Positions 6,283-13,483 of a DNA stretch of 13,599 nucleotides are shown piece by piece. The first letter of the stretch is position 1. Each line of letters starts with the position of its first letter. Under the pieces are notes generated by a model. It ran no database searches and was not told the origin of the DNA. It was given only the letters and a program-made list of their open reading frames with translations. The position numbers and the translations under genes were made by a program. The stretch is from a bacterium (GTDB lineage: Bacteria; UBP15; UBA6099; JAJRTR01). The stretch lies in NCBI GenBank assembly GCA_024278215.1, contig JAJRTR010000022.1, positions 1 to 13,599 on the forward strand, in the 5' to 3' direction.

Positions 6283-8130
6283 TCAATAATCCAGAATTAC
6301 GTCCAGTGCGCTCCTGTCGGCGTTCCGAATCGCCGCGACAATCGACGACACTTCGGGCAGAACATTAAAAATAAAGAACGAAGCTGTTTTTATCTTATTA
6401 TGATAAAAGGTCGCGTTCGGACTGTCTTTCACTACCTCGTTTTTGGCCTCATCATCCGCCGCGTCTTTTTCGTCGAATATCGCATCAAGTTTTTCGTTTG
6501 CTATAACCGCCTGCTGGAGCAGGTTGTACGCCAGCACAACGTGGCCGAACATGTTCAGGAACGGCGTGGCGTTCAGCACCGGTATGAGAACCTCTTTTGT
6601 TGCTCCGAGTTGCTGGAACTGAGTCACGCAGCCGACCAGCGCATCTCTGGCAGCCGTGAATTGCTTGAACAGCGGTGCGAGTGATTCATGTTTTTCGTTA
6701 GCTGCAACAAATTGGTTTATATCCATCAAGTACGACATAAGGGCCATGCCGCCCTTCATGCCAAGTTTGCGGCCCACGAGGTCGAGCGCCTGTATGCCGT
6801 TGCAGCCTTCATAAATCGAGGCGGCCTTCACGTCGCGCATCTGCTGCTCGACAGGATATTCCGCGGTGTAGCCGTAACCGCCGTGCACCATCATCGCGAG
6901 GTCGGCACATTTAAAACCGATATCGGTACCGTATCCCTTTATTACTGGAGTAAGTATGGCCAGCAAGTCGTCGGCTTTATCCCGAACCGCCTTATCTCCG
7001 GATTTTAGAAGATCTGTCTGGAGAGCCGCGAATAGAATAAGCGACCTGAGACCTTCCGTATATGATTTCATCAGCATGAGGCTGCGCCGGATGTCGGGGT
7101 GGTTGACAATCGGCACACGCTCGGCGTACGCGTTCCGCATCTCTCTTATGTCGACGCCCTGTATGCGTTCGTGAGCATACTGCCGGGCATATTCGAGGCA
7201 GGCCGCGCCCTGAGCGAGTCCTTGCAGTCCGCACGAGATGCGCGCTTCGTTCATCATGTGGAACATGTAGACAATGCCTTTGTTTTCTTCGCCGATGAGT
7301 TGGCCGCGGCACCTGCCGTTCTCTCCGAAATTCATCACGCATGTGGGCGAACCGTGCAGGCCCATCTTGTGTTCGATGCCGCCGCATACGACATCGTTCG
7401 GCTCGCCTGCCGTGCCGTCTTCGTTTATCCTGTTTTTCGGCACAATGAAAAGGCTGATTCCCTTTATTCCTTTCGGTGCGCCCTCCACTCGCGCAAGCAC
7501 GAGGTGGATTATATTATCGGTCAGATCATGTTCCGCGCTCGTTATGAAACATTTCGTGCCGGAGATGAGGTATTCGTCGCCGTCTTTGACGGCCCTGGTA
7601 GACAGATCACCCACGGCAGTGCCCGCTCCGGGTTCGGTGAGACACATTGTGCCGCTCCACTCTCCGGAAGTAAGTTTTTCGCAGAATGTCGCTTTCTGTT
7701 CTTCGGTACCGAACTCCTCGATCACCGCGCAGTTTCCGCGCGAAAGACCCACTGTGAACATAAATGAAACACATGCCGCCGTGAAAGCCTCGCTTGCCGC
7801 GATGCCGACCGAAGTCGGGAAACCGCCCCCGCCGTATTCCGGGCTCGATCCGATGGAAGCCCATCCGTTTTCTGTTAGTTTCCTGTATGTGTCTTTGAAT
7901 TCCTGCGGCAGCGTCACAACACCGTTCTCGAACTTCGCGCCGACTGTATCGCCTATGGCATTGAGGGGCTCGACCTCTTTGAGCGCAAAATTGTGTGCCT
8001 CGGTGATCACCATGTCGTAGTCTTCGCGCGTGAAATCCTTGAAATCATCTATCTCCGCGTAAGCTTTTTCCACATCGAGTTGTTCGTAAAGAATGAAATC
8101 GATATCCCTGCGGTTGATCTTTAAAGCCAT
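6283..8130 (-). CDS. Acyl-CoA dehydrogenase, long (DmdC-like) type
   Basis: This is a flavin-dependent acyl-CoA dehydrogenase of 615 residues that should oxidise an acyl-CoA to the trans-2-enoyl-CoA and pass electrons to ETF. Visible in order: an N-terminal helical domain, MCLTEPGAGT at 162-171 (FAD/substrate loop), the beta domain with GTKCFITSAEHD at 191-202, HGGYGY at 416-421, and YEGCNGIQALDLVGRKL at 440-456, where E441 aligns with the catalytic base of this subgroup. About 150 further residues form the extra C-terminal domain found in roughly 600-residue members such as 3-methylmercaptopropionyl-CoA dehydrogenase (DmdC). DMSP-type specificity cannot be claimed. The start ATG 8130 follows GGGGGAGGAT. 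The gene converges on the porin and shares its terminator. A MITE-like repeat lies 46 bp upstream of the start codon. No ETF, thiolase or hydratase gene is in the window. Confidence 0.93.
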   Translation of the reverse strand: MALKINRRDIDFILYEQLDVEKAYAEIDDFKDFTREDYDMVITEAHNFALKEVEPLNAIGDTVGAKFENGVVTLPQEFKDTYRKLTENGWASIGSSPEYGGGGFPTSVGIAASEAFTAACVSFMFTVGLSRGNCAVIEEFGTEEQKATFCEKLTSGEWSGTMCLTEPGAGTAVGDLSTRAVKDGDEYLISGTKCFITSAEHDLTDNIIHLVLARVEGAPKGIKGISLFIVPKNRINEDGTAGEPNDVVCGGIEHKMGLHGSPTCVMNFGENGRCRGQLIGEENKGIVYMFHMMNEARISCGLQGLAQGAACLEYARQYAHERIQGVDIREMRNAYAERVPIVNHPDIRRSLMLMKSYTEGLRSLILFAALQTDLLKSGDKAVRDKADDLLAILTPVIKGYGTDIGFKCADLAMMVHGGYGYTAEYPVEQQMRDVKAASIYEGCNGIQALDLVGRKLGMKGGMALMSYLMDINQFVAANEKHESLAPLFKQFTAARDALVGCVTQFQQLGATKEVLIPVLNATPFLNMFGHVVLAYNLLQQAVIANEKLDAIFDEKDAADDEAKNEVVKDSPNATFYHNKIKTASFFIFNVLPEVSSIVAAIRNADRSALDVILDY

Positions 8131-8473
8131 AATGATCCTCCCCCGGCTGTTGTTGTTTTCAGCCCGACAATCTATGGAGCCAATTTCAAAACTCCAATTC
8201 TGCTGCGGTCGTCTGCAATTGTCTATTGTCGAGTTGTCGCCCCAAAATCGTCCTCATCGTACTCTGCGAGTACGTCTGCGGGGATTTTGCACCTCTCGTC
8301 TTGCTATCAACAATTCCGCTCGTCCTCGCCGCGAACATAATTTTGCAATTGGCTCTTGCGCGCAAATCATCAGTAAAGTTAATGTATCACGTTCCAGAAA
8401 AACACGTTAAGTGTAGAATAAAGTGCTGGATTCCGACTTCGCCGTTACGTCAGATAAAAAACGGCAAACAGTC
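8131..8473. other. Intergenic region holding repeat copy B
   Basis: This 343-bp spacer lies between two minus-strand genes. Over half of it is the repeat at 8177-8355. Between the repeat and ATG 8130 are the ribosome binding site and 46 bp of leader. Between the repeat and the DUF1232-like stop (8356-8473) I see no ORF and only weak stems, for example ACAC/GTGT with a short T-run on the minus strand, too weak to call a terminator. Confidence 0.6.
8177..8355. repeat. Complete 179-bp MITE-like interspersed repeat, copy B
   Basis: Terminal inverted repeats GAGCCAATTTCAAAA (8177-8191) and TTTTGCAATTGGCTC (8341-8355) differ at one of 15 positions. Inside, CAAAATC (8243-8249) pairs with GATTTTG (8283-8289), and at the apex CGTACTC (8258-8264) pairs with GAGTACG (8268-8274) over a TGC loop, so the unit can fold as one long imperfect hairpin. 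Nearly gapless similarity to 13484-13599 and an end match at 1898-1955 establish it as a repeat family. It is too short for a transposase and shows no recognisable protein. No clear target-site duplication is visible. Confidence 0.85.
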
Positions 8474-8980
8474 TTACTCGATCTCCGCAGCGGTCCGGCC
8501 CAGGCGCTGAACTCCACTGAGACCGGCGAGCGATCTCACTGCTTCAACAAACTGTTCAGCCTGTTCCGGGTTTCCGATCCAGTTATCCTGTATAACTTCC
8601 TCATCAAGATTGCTTATCATTATACCGATACTGTAAATCAGGTAGCCGATTATGACGACATCGTCCATCAGTGCGATAGGTCCGATAAGTTCCATCAGCA
8701 GCACATCCGCCGGAGTAATCAGCAATGTTACAAGCACGCCGATCTTGATCTTTTCGCTGATCGGCACACGTTTATCAAATGTTATATTGAGCGCAAACAT
8801 GACAAGGCTCGGCAGGAACTCGATAGTCTCCATAATTCCTTTCGCTATGTCGCGTGCATCGTCCTCGTCAGCCTTCTTCGACAGAGACACTGCGAGGTCC
8901 GCCGCACGCTCCGCTGCTTTTTCATTAGATTCTTCAAGTTGTTCTCTGAGCTTTTTCAGCCATCTTAACCTGACACTCAT
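8474..8980 (-). CDS. Small DUF1232 (YkvA-like) membrane protein
   Basis: This is a predicted inner-membrane protein of 168 residues. Residues 5-40 are strongly charged and helical, probably amphipathic or coiled-coil. Residues about 73-122 fit the DUF1232/YkvA pattern of two short hydrophobic helices: VLVTLLITPADVLLMELIG, then PIALMDDVVIIGYLIYSIGI, with the characteristic TP-D...P-DDVV spacing. Family function is unknown. The start ATG 8980 has GGAGGGCG just upstream. The protein ends in a polar tail of about 45 residues. It reads in the same direction as the acyl-CoA dehydrogenase gene but is separated from it by 343 bp and a repeat, so co-transcription is doubtful. The DUF1232 call rests on the motif pattern alone. 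Confidence 0.7.
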   Translation of the reverse strand: MSVRLRWLKKLREQLEESNEKAAERAADLAVSLSKKADEDDARDIAKGIMETIEFLPSLVMFALNITFDKRVPISEKIKIGVLVTLLITPADVLLMELIGPIALMDDVVIIGYLIYSIGIMISNLDEEVIQDNWIGNPEQAEQFVEAVRSLAGLSGVQRLGRTAAEIE

Positions 8981-9201
8981 TTCGCCCTCCGAAATTTCAT
9001 TATTCCTTTGCCTTCTTTGACATTACCACTTTTTCAATCGTGAAGCAAGCATAAAAGCCGTCAAACGGCAAGTGCTGATCACAAATTGTGTTCTGTCGAG
9101 CCGATCGTGCTATTCTGATTATTCTGTCGCGTCCGTCGGCTGGTCGGTCTGTTATGCGCCGGTATTATTATGCGGAAATTGCACGATTGCTTCATTATTT
9201 C

Positions 9202-9223
9202 AACATAATTTTGCAGTCGTCTC
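9202..9223 (+). repeat. Possible worn end of the interspersed repeat, copy D
   Basis: This stretch matches 19 of 22 positions of the right end of copy B (8334-8355), including the run AACATAATTTTGCA. About 30 bp upstream, TGCGGAAATTGCAC recalls the TGCGGGGATTTTGCAC inside copies B and C, as if the part between had been lost. It is short and could be chance in AT-rich DNA. Confidence 0.35.
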
Positions 9224-9230
9224 AATAAAT

Positions 9231-9259
9231 TTTCCGTCATAAGATTTCTTGTGTATAAT
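9231..9259 (+). promoter_or_regulatory. Possible promoter for the TMTC-like gene
   Basis: A perfect -10 hexamer TATAAT lies at 9254-9259. The hexamer 17 bp upstream (TTTCCG, 9231-9236) is a poor -35. The start codon is 163 bp downstream, so the leader would be long. Confidence 0.3.
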
Positions 9260-9422
9260 AGCGTTGATATTGCAATGTTTTTTTCTTGAGAAATCATGGA
9301 CGCATCTCTATGAGAACCGGGTGCCCGACATTTTCGCATTTCATGACGACGGACACATAACGGATACATGCCGGATGCGAAAAACGTTCAACATCTTTCA
9401 ATAATGGAATGGCGGCACGTCA

Positions 9423-11093
9423 ATGAAATATTTTAAAATATCGGCAGCTTTGCTTATCATCGGCCTGGCAGTTGTTTTATATTTACCGACTATCAATTAT
9501 GACTTCGTTTATGATGATTATACCCTGATTGTAAATAATCATGATATTCAGGAGTTCAATGTCGAAAGTATTAAAACACTTTTTTTTAACAGGAACACTG
9601 TTAATTTTCTGCCTGCGCGTATGTTCGTATACGCTTTAATTTATCATTACAATCAGTTGAATCCTGTGCCGTATCATATTGTCAATATCATTTTACACGC
9701 GTTGAACTCCCTTCTGGTATTCGGCATAACGTGCCTGATAGCAGGAGGCATGGGCAGGAATGGAAAGGGAGCTGAAACCGCGGGCGCAGTTTTCGCGGGC
9801 GTGGTGGCTGCCCTGATATTCGCCGCACATCCGCTACATGTCGAGGCAGTCACATGGGTATCCGGATTAAAAGACGTGCTTTCGACATTTTTCTGCCTTG
9901 CAGGTTTTATTGCATACTTAACATATCGCATAAAAGGTGATTCCGGCGGATTCAGGGCAGGCTATATGATTGCCCTGATAGCATTTATTTTTGCAGTTCT
10001 TTCCAAGGCCACCGCTCTCCCGTTCCCGTTTGCATTGCTGTTCTTCGACATAATATTTGCCGAAACAGCACGCAGGACCGAGCTGTCGCAGAGGATTCAG
10101 GAACATGTTTTTCTTTTTATCGTTATGGGTGGACTGTTCACGCTGAACTATGTGATGGCACAGAAAAATCTGATGATCGAGAATGTTGTCGGCGGCGGTA
10201 TGTTTTTACATGTGCTGACAATAGTAAAAATCATCCCGTTTTATTTGCTCAAAATTATCTGGCCCGTCGATCTGAGCATTATATATGATATTCCCGCGGC
10301 GAGTTCATTGCTCGACCCTGCCGTCATAATATCTTTACTTGCGCTGGTACTCCTGACAGCATTTATTATTTATTTCAGAAAGCGAAATCCTGCGCTTTCG
10401 TTCGGAACGGGCTTTTTTGTAATCATGCTGGGGCCGACACTGAACGTAATACCATTCGGAACACTCGCCGCGGACAGGTATGTGTACCTGCCGCTGTTTG
10501 GAATATGCCTTGCCGCCGGAGTTGTCGCCGGAGAGATGTTCGACAGAGGAGTTGTTCCCAGGGCGGTAGCGGCGGCGCTTGTCATAGTGGTCGGGGCCGG
10601 TATGATCTACGGTGTGGAGAAGAGAAACCCCGACTGGCGCGACCCGATCAGCCTGTGGGAATCCACAGTCGAGACAGTGCCGGAATCTGCAAAGGCGCTG
10701 GCGAGCCTCGGGGGCGCATATCTCAGGGAAAAGCGTTTCGACGACGCTATGAATGTATTCCGGAGAGCGCTGAAGGCCGATAAAACATTTCCGGCGACAT
10801 ACGTGGGAATGGGGTTATATTATCTCACGAAGAATGAAAACATGAAAGCGCTGAATATATTGCAGGAGGGTCTGAAATACGGCTCTGGTAATATAAACCT
10901 TCTTTATCACATCGGTATCGCGTATTACAATCTTGGCGAATACCTGTCCGCCGTAAGGGTGTTTGCTGCTGTGGATTCGGCAAAGCCCAATTACAAAAGT
11001 GTCGGTCGATACATGCAGCTTACGCTCAGCGAATTAAAGAAAGAACTTTCGAGAGAAGATTTCATGAACTTGATTATGTCGATTCAGATGTGA
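9423..11093 (+). CDS. Multi-pass TMTC/DUF1736-like membrane protein with C-terminal TPRs
   Basis: This is an inner-membrane protein of 556 residues. The N-terminal ~400 residues form about ten hydrophobic helices of the GT-C glycosyltransferase type. The first extracytoplasmic loop carries FVYDDY (28-33), where such enzymes have their catalytic acidic pair. HPLHVEAVTWVSGLKD (136-151), LSKATALPFPF (193-203) and DRYVYLP (351-357) match motifs of TMTC/DUF1736 proteins, whose eukaryotic members are O-mannosyltransferases. Residues about 424-525 form roughly three TPR units (for example LASLGGAYLREKRFDDAMNV and LYHIGIAYYNLGEYLSAVRV) that would bind protein or glycan partners. A transferase role for polyprenyl-phosphate sugars is inferred. 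The sugar and acceptor are unknown. The ribosome binding site before ATG 9423 is weak. The gene has its own intergenic region on both sides. Confidence 0.82.
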   Translation: MKYFKISAALLIIGLAVVLYLPTINYDFVYDDYTLIVNNHDIQEFNVESIKTLFFNRNTVNFLPARMFVYALIYHYNQLNPVPYHIVNIILHALNSLLVFGITCLIAGGMGRNGKGAETAGAVFAGVVAALIFAAHPLHVEAVTWVSGLKDVLSTFFCLAGFIAYLTYRIKGDSGGFRAGYMIALIAFIFAVLSKATALPFPFALLFFDIIFAETARRTELSQRIQEHVFLFIVMGGLFTLNYVMAQKNLMIENVVGGGMFLHVLTIVKIIPFYLLKIIWPVDLSIIYDIPAASSLLDPAVIISLLALVLLTAFIIYFRKRNPALSFGTGFFVIMLGPTLNVIPFGTLAADRYVYLPLFGICLAAGVVAGEMFDRGVVPRAVAAALVIVVGAGMIYGVEKRNPDWRDPISLWESTVETVPESAKALASLGGAYLREKRFDDAMNVFRRALKADKTFPATYVGMGLYYLTKNENMKALNILQEGLKYGSGNINLLYHIGIAYYNLGEYLSAVRVFAAVDSAKPNYKSVGRYMQLTLSELKKELSREDFMNLIMSIQM

Positions 11094-11131
11094 ACCACAT
11101 CATTTCGAGTTGCATTTTCCAACATAGAAAA

Positions 11132-11162
11132 ATGGGTTCCCGTCATGCGGGCGGGAATCCAT
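11132..11162 (-). terminator. Hairpin downstream of the response regulator; REP-like or terminator
   Basis: ATGGGTTCCCG (11132-11142) and CGGGAATCCAT (11152-11162) form an 11-bp stem on the plus strand with one G.T pair and a 9-nt loop. Read on the minus strand, the second arm is followed by a short T-run (TTTTTC), as expected for a terminator about 95 nt after the response regulator stop. The GGATTCCCG...CGGGAA pattern also resembles dispersed intergenic repeats seen in many Proteobacteria, so this may be such an element reused as a terminator. Confidence 0.45.
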
Positions 11163-11256
11163 TCTCAATGCCGCGACCGTAATCTCACAACTTCACTTCG
11201 GCGAAAAATGACATGAGGGCTTTCCGTAACACAATGGTTGAGCCTCCTCCGTCAGG

Positions 11257-11658
11257 CTATTCGAATAAACGGCTTTCCGGCTTATGATCTACAAGAAAAC
11301 GCACCTGTTCCAAGAGATATTTTGAATCGAAAGGTTTTGTAATATAGCGCTTTGCGCCGGAAATGAAAGAAGCTAATTTTGTCTGTAAATCGCATTTTGA
11401 AGTAACGAATATTATCGGTATATTTTTCAGAAGTTCGTCATTGTTGACCTCGCGGCTTACATGTATTCCGTCGACATCGGGAAGTCCGATGTCGAGAAGA
11501 ATCAAATCAGGGGAAACCTCACCCGCAAGCTTAAGCCCCTGTTGCCCGCTGTATGCAGGGATCGGCCTGTAGCCGTCATCCGCCAGTTCCGCACAGATCA
11601 AATCATTCAAGTATTGCTCATCCTCTATCACAAGTATGACCTTTTCATGTCGAAGCAT
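11257..11658 (-). CDS. Receiver-only response regulator (CheY-like)
   Basis: This cytoplasmic single-domain protein of 133 residues accepts phosphate from a histidine kinase. The acidic pair E12-D13, phospho-acceptor D56 (LILLDIGLPD), T86 (FVTSK) and K108 (YITKPF) are all in place, so it should be active. There is no DNA-binding or enzymatic output domain. It must act by protein-protein contact or relay phosphate onward. TGA and TAA codons directly precede ATG 11658 in frame, fixing that start. GGAGG lies about 15 nt upstream, longer than ideal. It lies 150 bp downstream of a sensor kinase on the same strand, its probable cognate partner. Confidence 0.92.
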   Translation of the reverse strand: MLRHEKVILVIEDEQYLNDLICAELADDGYRPIPAYSGQQGLKLAGEVSPDLILLDIGLPDVDGIHVSREVNNDELLKNIPIIFVTSKCDLQTKLASFISGAKRYITKPFDSKYLLEQVRFLVDHKPESRLFE

Positions 11659-11725
11659 TTATCACACAACCATCCTCCGATTATATCCCGGATTAAATAT
11701 TCTCCTGATATGTTGGGACAGTCGA

Positions 11726-11753
11726 TACTGTTTGAAAGTTCCTGAAAACAGTA
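11726..11753. repeat. Inverted repeat between kinase and response regulator genes
   Basis: TACTGTTT (11726-11733) and AAACAGTA (11746-11753) are perfectly complementary over 8 bp with a 12-nt spacer. No T-run follows on the minus strand, so it is not a standard terminator. It could be an operator or an mRNA processing hairpin affecting response regulator expression. Confidence 0.4.
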
Positions 11754-11808
11754 AAATACTTGTGGTTCGTGAATTTTCAAGCGGGTTTTCGTTCATTCGT
11801 TACATGGT

Positions 11809-13230
11809 TCAACCATGCGACATGCTCTGCGTCAAAGGCAAGATTATTTCAGCCGTAGTGCCGCTACCATCACAGTTGCCGAACAGATTCAATTTTCCGT
11901 CATGAGCTTCTACAATCAATTTCGCTGAAAACAGGCCCAGTCCGGTACCCGGTGCCATTTTCTCCGTTCGCGGCAGCCGGGTGAAAGGCTGGAATATGTC
12001 TTTGATCTCATCACTTTCGATTCCGGCACCTTCATCTTTTATCTTTATTGATACGTCGGCATCTTTCTTTTCCACGCTCACTGTTACCGTGGTGTTTTCC
12101 GGACTGTATTTGACTGCATTGGATAATAAGTTCTCGAAAACTCTTTTCAGTCTGTGTGTGTCACCCTGCATTACGCATTCCGAGTCGCCTACTATCGAAA
12201 ACCGGTAGTTTTTTACAAGTTCACTCTGCACTTTTACAATATCCCGAATGAGCGACAACAACTCGAACTCCTCTATCTGCAATTTGAAACTGCCCGATTC
12301 CAAATGGAGTGTTTCCATCAAATTGCCGATCAGATTATCAATATATTCAGACTTTTCGATAATACGTTCCAGCCATAAAGCTTCATCACCTGATGCGGGT
12401 ATCTTCCTCTTTATTCTTCGAGCCGCAAGTGTTATCACACTTAACGGGTTTCTTAAATCATGAGCTATGACCGCGATAAAATTCATCCGTTCGTTCTCGA
12501 GGCGGCATATCCCGTCCGCCATGTCGTTGAAAGCGTTGCACAACATTCCGATCTCATCGTCATGGTAGACCGGCACTCTTACAAAAAAGTCGCCTTGTCC
12601 GATCTTTTCCGTACTTCGCATGAGGGCATACGTAGGACGCATAATTCTGTTCAAGACGGCCAGTGAACCCGCCGCGAGCACGAGAGCCATGGAAATAATA
12701 AGTATCATCGACCAACGATCTATTAGAGAATCGAGTTTGTCGCTTGACGCGATAGTGCGATCGAGCTGTTTTCTTTCAAGGTTTCTGTAATTCTCGACAG
12801 CTTTAAGCAAATTGTCCGCTGTATATATTGTTCCAGTGACCGATTGATGATTTTCAGCAATTTTTATGGCTTTGTAAATTTCATATTGATTTTCGACATC
12901 GTTCAGAACATTTCTGTTTTCAGGGAGGACTGAAATTCTACTTATCTCTCCAACAAGTTTATCCGCTTCCATCAGATTTATAGTTGACTTATGTTTCTTC
13001 TTTGTTACCTGCGACGATAAAGACCGGCTCTGTTCCTTAATTATCTCGATAACCAGCCGGTGCCCCAATTCCAGCGCTCTGGAATCTATAAGTATCCGAT
13101 TGTTCATGCTCTGAAGTTTTTTCGTCATTAACACCAGTGATAGAGATAGAACAATGAAGCATATTATCATTGCTCCAGCCCCAAAAGCTACAAGATACCT
13201 GATGTTGATTCTTGCTGGTTTAATACGCAT
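11809..13230 (-). CDS. Membrane-bound sensor histidine kinase with HAMP domain
   Basis: This is an inner-membrane two-component sensor kinase of 473 residues. TM1 spans about residues 12-35, a mainly helical periplasmic sensor region about 36-172, and TM2 about 173-194. HAMP follows at about 195-247 (RPTYALMRSTEKIGQGDF). The dimerisation/phosphoacceptor helix contains FIAVIAHDLRNPLS with H257. The ATPase domain shows the N box around N367/N371 (NLLSNAVKYS), G1 DEGAGI (399-404) and G2 GTGLGLFSA (428-436). All catalytic motifs are intact. The periplasmic part has no known small-molecule sensor motif that I recognise. AAGGAT precedes ATG 13230, and a plausible promoter lies just upstream. The next gene on the strand is a receiver-only response regulator, so the pair likely forms one signalling unit. 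The stop codon sits at the centre of a perfect 7-bp inverted repeat (11803-11817). Confidence 0.94.
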   Translation of the reverse strand: MRIKPARINIRYLVAFGAGAMIICFIVLSLSLVLMTKKLQSMNNRILIDSRALELGHRLVIEIIKEQSRSLSSQVTKKKHKSTINLMEADKLVGEISRISVLPENRNVLNDVENQYEIYKAIKIAENHQSVTGTIYTADNLLKAVENYRNLERKQLDRTIASSDKLDSLIDRWSMILIISMALVLAAGSLAVLNRIMRPTYALMRSTEKIGQGDFFVRVPVYHDDEIGMLCNAFNDMADGICRLENERMNFIAVIAHDLRNPLSVITLAARRIKRKIPASGDEALWLERIIEKSEYIDNLIGNLMETLHLESGSFKLQIEEFELLSLIRDIVKVQSELVKNYRFSIVGDSECVMQGDTHRLKRVFENLLSNAVKYSPENTTVTVSVEKKDADVSIKIKDEGAGIESDEIKDIFQPFTRLPRTEKMAPGTGLGLFSAKLIVEAHDGKLNLFGNCDGSGTTAEIILPLTQSMSHG

Positions 13231-13483
13231 GGTTGTGTATCCTTAATAATATAAATTAGACAAAACAGATTAGAAATTGTTCAAAATTACTGATATTTCA
13301 TCAGTGTCGGAAAAACCATGATTGTCGAGATTTATGGGTTAACAGCAACACAGCGGCAGGATGAAGAACGCTGTATCTGTTCACAGGTAACTGTTCGCAA
13401 TAGAACATCTGGAATGCCTGGAATGCAAACAGTTGCAGAATGCCACCGGGCACGATCTGGAATTTATGAGAGATCATTTATAA
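13231..13483. other. Upstream region of the sensor kinase, before repeat copy C
   Basis: This stretch holds the putative kinase promoter (13255-13284) and a small inverted repeat CTGAT/ATCAG (13290-13304) just upstream of its -35. From about 13310 to 13483 I find no convincing gene. Short open frames exist, but none has a ribosome binding site or recognisable protein. Confidence 0.5.
13255..13284 (-). promoter_or_regulatory. Probable sigma70-like promoter of the sensor kinase
   Basis: On the minus strand TTGAAC (plus 13279-13284) and TCTAAT (plus 13255-13260; 5 of 6 consensus) are separated by 18 bp. Transcription would start near 13248, leaving a leader of about 18 nt that still contains the AAGGAT ribosome binding site. 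Confidence 0.4.

Larger units (their letters stand above)
8981..9422. other. Divergent intergenic region, 442 bp
   Basis: This region lies between the DUF1232-like gene (minus) and the TMTC-like gene (plus). It holds a TATAAT box at 9254-9259, a short GCCGT/ACGGC hairpin (9057-9069), and a 22-bp stretch at 9202-9223 resembling the end of the interspersed repeat. A 96-codon open frame on the minus strand (9369-9079) has low-complexity, non-protein-like composition and no ribosome binding site, so I do not count it as a gene. Confidence 0.5.

Noticed and set aside
6688-8020. Plus-strand open frames of 222 and 248 codons opposite the acyl-CoA dehydrogenase
   Set aside because: They are mutually overlapping shadows of a gene whose motifs are complete from end to end.
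8226-8510. Open frames running through repeat copy B, and a similar one through copy C
   Set aside because: The frames differ between B and C relative to the repeat, so no common protein is preserved. The open frames reflect a lack of stops by chance.
9079-9369. Minus-strand open frame of 96 codons upstream of the TMTC-like gene
   Set aside because: Composition is not protein-like, there is no ribosome binding site, and it covers promoter-like and repeat-like sequence.
11675-11685. TATAAT on the minus strand as a promoter for the response regulator
   Set aside because: Transcription from it would start after the GGAGG ribosome binding site, and there is no -35 box.
11809-13230. Chemotaxis cluster because of the CheY-like neighbour
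   Set aside because: The kinase is an ordinary HAMP/HisKA sensor kinase without CheA P1 or CheW-like domains, and no other chemotaxis gene is present.
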